Both the position numbers and the translations under genes were made by a program. From Ustilago trichophora (lineage: Eukaryota; Basidiomycota; Ustilaginomycetes; Ustilaginales; Ustilaginaceae): a stretch of DNA of 64,000 bases. Shown here piece after piece: positions 53,077 through 62,300 of the stretch. The stretch's first letter is position 1. Each line of letters begins with the position of its first letter. The notes beneath the pieces are model-generated. The model ran no database searches. It was not told the origin of the DNA and saw only the letters and a list, made by a program, of their open reading frames with translations. The DNA lies in assembly GCA_900323505.1 (NCBI GenBank), contig OOIN01000001.1:1488001-1552000 (forward strand), given 5' to 3'.

Positions 53077-54288
53077 ATGTCGCTCATCCACAACCGATGC
53101 GAGTTCTCGGATTGCCAGGTCGTTTGCATTCAGGAGACTCCCAACGTCGTTCCTGATGGTCAGACCCCTCACACCGTAAGCATGTGCGCCTACGACGAAT
53201 TGGTCGACGTCAGCAAGCCTGGTGACCGCGTCGAGATCACCGGTATCTTCCGAAGCACACCTGTCCGCGTCAACCCTCGACAGCGTAGTCTCAAGAGTCT
53301 CTACAAGACATTCGTTGACATCCTTCACATCAAGCGCACCAACGCCAAGAGGCTCGGCGTTGATCTCTCTACTCGAGACGCTTCCGAGCAAGCTGCCGGC
53401 CCTGGCGCGCAAGCTGTCGGTGTCGGCGGTGAGGAGGACGACGAGGATGTCGATGTGCAGAGCGGCTTTGGTGGAGATGCAACTCACAGTGTCTTGCACG
53501 AAGTGAAGGAGCAGCAGACGCTCAGCATCGCCAAGGCCGGTATCATTACCACCCTCAATGCACGTGCCTCGATCCTCACGGCTGCCAACCCAACAGGCTC
53601 GCGCTACAACGTCAACCTGCCCATCACCAAGAACATCGATCTTCCTCCTACCCTCATCAGTCGATTTGATCTGGTCTACCTGGTGCTCGACAAGATCGAC
53701 GAGGCCAACGATCGCCGTCTGGCTTGCCACCTGGTCAGCCTCTACTTGGAAGACAAGCCCGACACTAGTGGCAAAGACATTCTGCCCATCGAGACACTCA
53801 CCGCCTATATCTCTTACGCACGCAACCGCATCTCGCCGGTCCTCACCAAGGAAGCCGGTGACGCTCTCGCTGCTCGCTACATCGAGCTGCGTAAAGTCGG
53901 TGAGGACCCACGCAGCGCCGAGGGCCGAATCACTGCTACAACAAGACAGCTCGAATCGATGATCCGTCTGTCCGAGGCACACGCTCGCATGCGTTTCGCC
54001 GACGAGGTTGTAGTGGACGATGTTGAGGAGGCAGCCCGTCTGATCCGCAAAGCAGCCAAGTCTTCAGCTACCGACCCGCGCACTGGCCTTGTTGACCTGG
54101 ACCTCATCAACACAGGCCAATTGTACCACCAGCGCAAACTTGCTGGCGATCTGCGACACGAGCTCCTCCAACTGCTCGACGAGATGGGCAGCGGCTTTGG
54201 CAGGGCTACCTCTCCTTCGGGCCCTTCGTCGACTGCCCCGACCAAAGCTGTTCGATACGTCGATTTCGCCAAAACGCTCAATGACTAG
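53077..54288 (+). CDS. MCM4: Captured MCM4 replicative-helicase sequence lacking Walker A and B
   Basis: A 403-codon open frame starting MSLIHNRCEF. Residues 1-105 match the MCM4 N-terminal OB-fold region (ETPNVVPDGQTPHTVSMCAY, GDRVEITGIFRSTPVRVNPR, KRLGVDLSTRDAS). Near residue 130 (about 53465) the text jumps to the part just after Walker B: THSVLHEVKEQQT, AGIITTLNARASILTAANP, LPPTLISRFDLVYLVLDKID (arginine-finger SRF at 195-197), ILPIETLTAYISYARNRISP and RQLESMIRLSEAHARMRF. The roughly 200 or more residues holding Walker A (GDPG-SKSQ type) and Walker B (DEFDK type) are absent, as are the zinc-finger cysteines and the N-terminal A domain. The C-terminal winged-helix is cut at FAKTLND. It cannot hydrolyse ATP by itself. 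The frame stays open despite the deletion. Confidence 0.85.
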   Translation: MSLIHNRCEFSDCQVVCIQETPNVVPDGQTPHTVSMCAYDELVDVSKPGDRVEITGIFRSTPVRVNPRQRSLKSLYKTFVDILHIKRTNAKRLGVDLSTRDASEQAAGPGAQAVGVGGEEDDEDVDVQSGFGGDATHSVLHEVKEQQTLSIAKAGIITTLNARASILTAANPTGSRYNVNLPITKNIDLPPTLISRFDLVYLVLDKIDEANDRRLACHLVSLYLEDKPDTSGKDILPIETLTAYISYARNRISPVLTKEAGDALAARYIELRKVGEDPRSAEGRITATTRQLESMIRLSEAHARMRFADEVVVDDVEEAARLIRKAAKSSATDPRTGLVDLDLINTGQLYHQRKLAGDLRHELLQLLDEMGSGFGRATSPSGPSSTAPTKAVRYVDFAKTLND

Positions 54289-54559
54289 TCGACGGTGACG
54301 GTTTCTGTGTCATTGTTCCTGATAACTCAAGCTACCTCAGCGTTGCCATCTTTGTATATACAGATGTTTGTGTTGTGGCCACCACCGTCTTCAATTGAGT
54401 CTTTGTGACATGCTTTCACGTCTGATATGTGCGGGATTTCGGAATTCGGATCACGACTAGTCGGCCGTGTGAAGCCCAGACTCGAGTCTCCTAGACCCAA
54501 ACTTGTTGCACAAAAATGGGGGCGTCAAAAGTTGAGTAAACGCGAGTTTTTGAAAACTT
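54289..54559. other. Non-coding right end of the transposon
   Basis: It contains the inverted copy of the CCGAATTCCG motif at 54439-54451 and CCCAGACTCGAGTC at 54475-54488. The latter is the inverted counterpart of CGAGTCTGGG seen near the left end at 49029-49038. Confidence 0.6.
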
Positions 54560-54594
54560 GAGTTTTCAAAAACTCGAAAAAATTTGAAACCCCC
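54560..54594 (-). repeat. Right terminal inverted repeat
   Basis: The reverse complement starts GGGGGTTTCAAATTTTTTCG and matches the left end for 34 of 35 positions. It overlaps a hairpin with 16-nt arms at 54543-54558 and 54561-54576 separated by TG. Confidence 0.9.
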
Positions 54595-54596
54595 TA

Positions 54597-56302
54597 ATTA
54601 CTCGCTTGGGCGTCTAGAATTTCGAATTTATTCAGACACAAAAGGGTGTTGTTGGGATCGTAACGCCACCCCGTGCTCTGTGCGCTGTGCTGCGAGGATT
54701 TGCGCTGCAGTTTGTCAGTTTGCGCCAAGTGCCCCAATCGATCTTGTCTGGACCCTAGCAGAGTGTTCGAATTTCCAGATTCACCGGTCCGCTCTTCCCT
54801 CAAATATTTTTACATTTCATTTGTTAGCAACGCATCTTAACATTCTGAAACACAAAATCGACGACACGTGATGCTGTCGCGAGTATCTTTTTCGCAAACT
54901 GCGCAGGCTGCAAAGGCGTGCGTGCATGTTTGTCAATCAACACATGGAAATTCAAAGAAAGGAGCTGCGCTGCGCTGCACGTCGCCAATCCTTCTTCTGC
55001 CAACTCTTAGAGCCGGCAAATCGAACCGGTCAAGCTTGTGCGACACAAAGCTTTGATGATGATACCAGTCGCTCGCTTCGCTATGTCGTTGGGTTGGCGA
55101 TCCTAGTTAACCGTGGGTGTGTATGTCGTGCAAGCCATTGTGTGCGCGCCTTTTCTTGCTGTTCCTCTCGCTATACCTTCTCTGGCTGGGAGTGTAGAAG
55201 CAAAGCATTTTCGACACTTGTTTTCGAGGACCACTTTTTTGGCATACGATTTTTTGTTTTGATTTCCGAAATGAAATTTGGAGGTGCGCTCGAGAGAAAG
55301 AAAGGTGAAACAGACATCGGAACCTTGCCAAAAGAGCCTCTGTCCAAGTGCGCCTGCCTACCTTGGATTCAGCATCTGCTGCAGCATGCATCAAGTGTTT
55401 TTTCTCGCTTGGCCCTCCACTCGATAACGCTGTTCGTACAATCTTGGATGGCTCAGCTGATCACATCAACCTCACCATCAAGGTTGGAGAATGCCAAGGA
55501 TGTGGCAAGGACACTCACTCCAATGGAAGAGATGCCAGGAAGCACCTCCCAACCCCGATTATGTCGGTGCTTTGAATATACGATCCCGCCCTTGACAACG
55601 TCGTCGCAGTTCTACTCGGCCTCCGCAACATTTGATTCTGAATACAACAATCATCGTGTGTCAGTGTGAGCAGTGAGTGGAATCGTCACAGGACAAGACC
55701 GAACAATCCAGGTCTACTGTACTATGCTGAGCGCAAAAATAGCCAACATGCATCCTAATGCAAGCCTCGCCCTCCCCACACATTCACATTTTGACACTTT
55801 TCTCTTGCTTCACGAGCCATATCGACTTTTTCCTCTTTCCTCTCAACCTCACTCCGATCTCCTTTCACCTTTCCATCTTTCCCATCCGCCAACACCGTCA
55901 TTGCTTTCCACCCAACAGTCCACCTCAATCATGTCATCTGCAATGCTGCTTCCGCCCATCTAGATTCCTCAGCCACAACTGTCATCCAAAATACCCCTGC
56001 TCACAGCCGCTTTTTTCCATACAATCCGCCTGGCCATCTCGATACCCTTCGCTCACTCCTGTCCTAAGCAAACACCAACCCCTAACACTGGAGCCTTTGC
56101 AACACTTGACAGCTGCTCCGTGCATCAACCCCTCCGTCAAGCTTCTCTGACACCACCATCCTTCCTCAAGATCAACACTTTGCCCCTCCGGAAGTCATCA
56201 ACACCAGGCAGCCGAAAACCAACGTAGCTACCTAACGATTGCATTCAGTAGCGTTATCAACAATCTTGCCAGCCTGCTCGCTTCCGTCCCATTTCACCAA
56301 CA
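54597..56302. promoter_or_regulatory. Upstream region of the PH-domain gene, right flank of the transposon
   Basis: About 1.7 kb without a recognised gene. An open frame of 247 codons from ATG 54926 to 55669 has no similarity I know and cysteine-rich, atypical composition; I do not call it a gene. From about 55780 the plus strand becomes strongly CT-rich, as do the leaders of other genes in the window. Confidence 0.5.
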
Positions 56303-59300
56303 ATGAAGCGCTGGAAACAGGTCAAGGAGCAGCTCGATGCAAAGCGTAATGCTTCCTCCAACAACAACGACCCCTCGCAGCCTGCGCCGCCATACATGGG
56401 CGGTGGCATCTCGTCGGCCTCCTTCTCCGATCTTCGCGAGCTTCGATCTGGCGCCCCTTTTGATCGTTCAGAACCATCCAGCTCCAGTCTCATGCCTCCC
56501 ATGACCAAGAGCGCAAGTCGTACCTCCCTCGACATCCCAGGCCGCCTCAGCAACTTGATCAACAAGTCCACTTCCAGTTTGGAGCTCAGTGCTGCCGCTG
56601 GTTACAACAAATCTGTAGGCAACGCTCTTCGCAAGTTCCCCCGGCCACGAGTCCGAAGCAACTCCAACAACTTTGGTGCAAGCGATGCAACATCCACCTC
56701 ATCGCCTTCCAAGATCAACAGCCCTCGCAAGTGGGTCAATAGTCTTCTTCACCAGGCTGGGCCTAGCACCCAGCAACTAGAGACGGCAGCACAAGCACGT
56801 TCTCGTGCAGAGTCGGATGCGTCCAGACCTTCACCCGCTCCAGTCAGCAGTCTTGTGCTTTCAAGCAGTGATACACCGTCCACGTCTCGTCAGGTCTACA
56901 CAATCGACTCGGGACTGCAACGCAACACCTCTGCCGGTGGCCGTTCCCCAAGTATCTACTCGTCCCATCTCAGCTCTGCTTCTCGGTCGACTCCAGATCT
57001 ACACACCAACTCGGTTACAAGGCATCGCGACAATGGTGCTTTGCTTATGGACCTCACCGGTCCTCTGCCATCCATCGCGCACCGACCTTCTCTTGCAAAC
57101 CACAACGATACCCACTCCACCCTAGTCGTTCGCAACCTTGACGAAGCTCCTAGAGGTACCTATACCCCCGCCATCCCAGCCGCTTCCGCCTCGGCTCAGT
57201 TGAGGTCCGTATCCAGGCTTCGCAATCCATGGTCAGCCGACTCACCTCAACTTCGAAGCGAGGAGGACGACGACATTGATGCTTCCATCGCACGCGATCG
57301 ATCCAACAATCAACTGGCCCCTGGCGAACAGGCTGTTCTCGACATGCTTGACTCAGCTTCGGGTGTCGGCAGTGCTGTCTCTGCGCCTGTACCGCCGACA
57401 CCGTACCAGACTGCCACTCCGGGTACTTTGGCGAGATCTCGCTCTTTTGCGAACACGACAAAGTTCCACAGCCCAGCATCCGAGTATAGCCAAGACTTTC
57501 GTTCGCCATTCCTTGCTGGGACATCCTCTCCCTCGGCCGGTGTCAGAGAGGCCATTCGTCAGCGCGAGCTTCTCGACTCTGCTGCCACTAGATCTCAGAT
57601 CTCGGTCAGTCGATCCACATTGTCACCAAAGACCTCCGGATTTCTCGACGTTGTTGCTTCTGACGATGCGGAACCTCTGCGCACGACTCAAACTTCTTCA
57701 GCGACCTTCTACCAGCGCAACGCGCAGACTTCGAGCAGCCATGAAAAGGCACCATCCGATGGAGCCAAGCGCATCTCACGCGTGCCGGTACCATCCACCG
57801 AGGTCCAACTTGCATCTCCTCCGTTGACAGCAGCTTCCAACGTCTTCCTACGACGTGGCACGGCCGCATCCACCACTTCGCACCTGCCCATCTCTCCCAT
57901 CGACAGCAGCTTGCTAGGCTCTTCTGCACACGCCACCAGTCTGTGGAGCCGTCCAGGAAACACGCCCGACACTCCTTCGACCACTCAGGATTCTACCTCG
58001 CCCATGCCTTGGTCGGCTTCCTCGCTAGCACCTCCCAAGTGGCCATCGACCAGCCAGACCGCCCAGCTCAGCCGCGGCGACAACAGCAAATCAATCTACA
58101 CCCTCGAGCCTGTCGTCACACCCAGCGAAGTCGAAGAGGATGAACCAAACTCGGATCTACAGCGTCCATCCAGCATCATGCCCAATCTCCGCCGCCACCG
58201 CACCGACTTTACCGAGGCAACCAGCATCTTTTCCGGTGCCGAAGCCTTCCGCACTTCGCAGAACAGTCTGCAGAAGGAAGCGATCGCCGAGACGGAGGCG
58301 GCACAAAGCACCGAGACGACGACATCACCGGCTGAAGCGTCAACTTCGGTCTACAACACTGCTACGAGCCGTCCCCTTTCCCACGTCGGGTCTGTCAGTA
58401 GTTCCCTAGCCGCCATTCGAGGCATGTTCAGCAAAGCTGCATCATCTGTCGTTCCATCAACCGAGTCCGCCACTGTCCCAGCCTCCGGCTCACCAACACG
58501 GTCCCTCGCTGCAGCAGCTTCAGCTCCATCCACGTCCGTCGCTGCTACCGCCAAGGAGCTGGAGCAGCGCTCAACGCCTTCGAGACCGTCCAGTCCAGAA
58601 AAGCTGTCGATTCCTGCCTCACCCACTAAGGCCAAGGACCTCATCGCCATGTTCGAAAGCAACTCTGCCACTGCATCTCCTGCGGATCATTCGCACTCTG
58701 CCTCACGCAATGCTACACCGAGAAGCAAGATCTCACCGACCAAGTGTGGTACATCTGCAGTCAATAGTCTCACCACCACGCCAAAACGACAAACGCCTCT
58801 CACCATCTCGGTGTCCAAGTCTAATCTTGGCCTTGCAGCATCAAACACCATCGTCGACGTGGCAGCGGAAGAGCACTCGCCTATCAACGCCAAGCTTCAA
58901 GCTCGACGATTCGAGGCGGGCAGGTTTAGATCCAGGCGAGCTGGTCTTATTGGTGTTGGCGGTGAGGGCAACGACACGAGCTTTGGCGGGCCGGATGACG
59001 ACGAGGATGACGGTGCTGACGAGAATGCGGAGCCAGGCAGTGTGCTCGGTGACGCACGCAGTGTTCACAGCCGGTTTCGATCGCTTGGTGCTGCTTCGCA
59101 GCACACTAGGTCCCAGTCGACTCCGAACGATGTTGGTGGTAACGTGCTCGGCAGCGGCAGCGTCGTCTCTCCGGGCGCGAGATTGAGTCCTACCGGCGGC
59201 CGTCGTGGCTCATCTTCTCACGAGAGGGGCAGTGGCTCGACTGGAACGAATCCAGGTAGTCTAGGAAGGAAAGGTGCGTTCCGAAACAGTGTCATCGGCT

Positions 59301-62300
59301 TCATGGGTGTCCTTTCTGGGAAGCCAACCTCCTCTGGAGGAGATTCTGGTCGTAGTGGTGCAACCTTAGCTCCTGGCTTGCTCTCAGATCGACGTCACAG
59401 TACAAAGTCGGACCAGGATGACAATGTCAGCACGGCCAGCGCAGCCACTCAAGGAACAACCGCCTCGTATCGCCGCAAGAAGGAAGAGGGAAACTTGCCA
59501 CTCACCAGCGTCACTGCCATCCAGATGTCAGGAGAGCAGCCAGGCACTAAACCCATCCGAGCCGGTGTGCTCTACTACTTCAACGTGCACGATCCCAACC
59601 CTCGATGGCTCCGCGTCAAAGCAGTTTTGCTGCCATCTGCGATCGCCATGAGCTGGATCCCGACAGGAGGTGGTCGAGAGAACGTGGTCTTGGACCTTCG
59701 AGCCTGCAGAGAGGTGCACTCGGTGCCAAGTCCCGATCATCCCAGCAGCGTCTCTGATGTTGGTGCTGCTTGCGCCCGTAGACAGGGTCTCGACCAGATC
59801 AGCCCCTTCCAGCTTATCTTTGACGATGGTGTGGAGAGGCTGGCTGCTGATACCGCCAAGGAGAGGGTGCAGTGGGTCACGTCGGTTTGGGATGTCACAG
59901 GGACAGGAAGCCCGCGTCCTGATAGCACGCACGAATCTGCCATCGCCAACTCTGGACACGATGCTCTTACAAAGGCAACCCGCCCCGGCGGTCTCCAGGC
60001 GTCGCCAGCAAGTCGAGCAAGAGGCCTTGCCGATTCGAGCCCGACGCGCCCTCTCATCTCATCCCTTGGTCCTGGCGTCCTCGGTTCGCCCAAGAGGCCT
60101 GCATCAATGCGCCCCGAATCCTCGAGCAACGAGGAGGCGATTGACCGAATCGGGTCTATCTGGAAGAGCGAGCTGTCGTCGGAGCTGACCAACAAGGACA
60201 TGCATCCCAGCTTTGGCGAAGCGATGGCATCTGCGGGAAATGTGCCGCCTCCACTGCCGCCAAAGGAGCCACAACCAGCGCCGGCGCTCAACTTGGCCCT
60301 TCCAGCATCGAAGAGCGTAAAGTTAGCTTCAAATGCAAACGTCACAGCGACGCCTACACCAGCTTCTGCTGCCGTGTCGGCACCGTTGCCGAGCACATCG
60401 GCGTCAAACAGTCCTGTTCGATCCAAAGTGCGTAGCTGGCAGCGCCAGCCACTCGACTTGAGCACCGGCTTCGTGCACGACCTCACTCCCAAGACACCTA
60501 CCCTGGTTCAGCCTCCTACAGAAACGATCCGTTCAACACCTGCTTCGTATGCCGATGACAAGAGTACCAGTGTTTCCGCTCACGAAGAATCCGCCCGACA
60601 GGCATCGCCTAAGGAGAATCTTGCCGCTGCGCCAGCCATCTCTGGTCTTCCTGGAGCAACGGCGGATGGAGGTGACCTATCACCGGTGGCATCTTCTCCC
60701 GACATGGACGGGTACGAGTCTGCGCGTTCTCAGGGCAGCCTGGTCGACGAGTTTGGACCTCGAACCCCCGTCAGTGAGGCTGTCTTCAACTGGTTGAGGC
60801 TGGACAAGGAGTCGGATCTGAACCCGAGCGATTCAGCATCTCAAAGACCGGCGAGGAGCGAATTTGGAACCATCAAGAGCAACGTGTCTGGTGCCGAGCG
60901 CAACAGGAGCACACGTAGAAAGGGCGACGATGACAACGCCGCTCGCGAGGCTTCTTCACGCCCTGATCTGGAGACGACGCCAAGGGCCACTGCTGAGCGC
61001 ACGCCAGCTCAGATGCTACGAGACAGTGTGCTAGGAACTTCAGCGGACAGTCCCAGCGCTTCGGATGCACTTTTCAACGCGTCGCCGGCCGGTCGCAGCA
61101 ATCGACTTGGCACGGTGATTGAGGAGACGCAGTCGCAGGCACAGAGCACGAGGCTGAACGCATCCGTACGCAGTAGTCCTCGAAGCAAGCTCGACGAAAT
61201 GGTCGCCAGGGCCATTGGCAACGGATCCGTCAAGTCTCCAGCGGCAAAGAGTGCACTCTCGCTCGTATCCAGCGGCAGCATCAGCTCTCAGGATGTCGGA
61301 AAGCTCCTCGAGTTCCTCGAAGAACAGCAGAAAGACCGTCTCAACAAAGAGAAGGAGCTCGAAGATCAGATCCGCAGCTTCCAGCAAGTGGTCTCTGATT
61401 TGCAAAAAAAGAACTCGACGAGCAGCTCGCACCGATCTACGCACAGAAGAAGCTCGACTACATCTCTGGGTGGAGAGAGCAAGGCTTCGGCGAAATCGTC
61501 GCGCGACTCGGAGCTAGCGGCGATGCAAGAGAAGCTCGACAAGGTGCTCGATCTTGTAACCAACGTGGTAGCGGCTCCTGCCGTCCACAAGAGGGCCAAG
61601 AGCGAGTCTGCCTTCAGCACGCCACGCATAGGAGAGGACGCAGAGAGCGCAGAGATGGCCAGGATCGAAGGTGTTCTCGCGAAGCTTTTGCGCAAGATGC
61701 ATGTGTCAGAGGACGCGGCCATGACGCCGAGGTCCAAGGAAATGGTGCGTGCCGCCATTTCGTATCGCGATCCGGAAATGATCGATGAATGGGACCGAAT
61801 GCCTGTCGAACTCAGAGGCAACGAGCTCATCAAATCGATGGAGGATCGTGCCAAGTATGGCAAAGACGGCCGACATGAAGCGATTCAGGCTGACTATGGG
61901 ACGCGGAACGTATCTTCCGATATGGTACGGGGCTCGAGTGCGCCATCTGGCGCTGCAGACTTTCCAGGAACCCCGATCGACGCCGACATCGACCCGCGGA
62001 GGCGTTTTTCAGCTTCATTGCCACGAAGAGCCTCGGGAGCGAGCATTCCTGCCAGTGTGTCCGCGACGGACATCGATGGCGCATCAGTGATGAGCCGCAT
62101 CCCTCCTCGCAGCTGGAGCTCGGAGCGCGGCATCCCATCTCCTCCACCCAACTCGGAGTGGGACGCCAAGTCGATCATCAGCCGTCCGGCATCGCGAGCA
62201 ACGACTCACATGGGCATCCCTGGTCGTGCTCCTGCCCAGAATTTCCGAATGCTGGGCGATCCAGGCTCGACTCAGGCTACACCACGCCCTGTGATGGTCA

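Larger units (their letters stand above)
48881..54594 (+). mobile_element. PIF/Harbinger-like DNA transposon with Myb protein, DDE transposase and captured MCM4 sequence
   Basis: A 5,714-bp element defined by terminal inverted repeats starting GGGGGTTTCAAA at both ends. The repeats match over 34/35 bases with one T insertion. The flanks show TA on both sides (48879-48880 and 54595-54596), or a 3-bp AAT duplication (48877-48879 and 54596-54598) if the terminal A/T pair belongs to the repeat. Three plus-strand genes fill it: Myb/SANT-like protein, DDE transposase, MCM4-derived frame. The Myb plus DDE pair is the established two-protein composition of PIF/Harbinger elements. Both protein genes are open and the catalytic residues are present, so it may be autonomous and recent. 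Confidence 0.85.

Noticed and set aside
53056..53982. 308-codon frame antisense to the MCM4-derived gene
   Set aside because: Shadow frame; the sense strand carries the MCM4 motifs.
54926..55669. 247-codon frame with a real ATG right of the transposon
   Set aside because: Unusual cysteine- and phenylalanine-rich composition, no recognisable domain, and no supporting promoter or splice evidence. It could still be a small novel gene, but I cannot support it.
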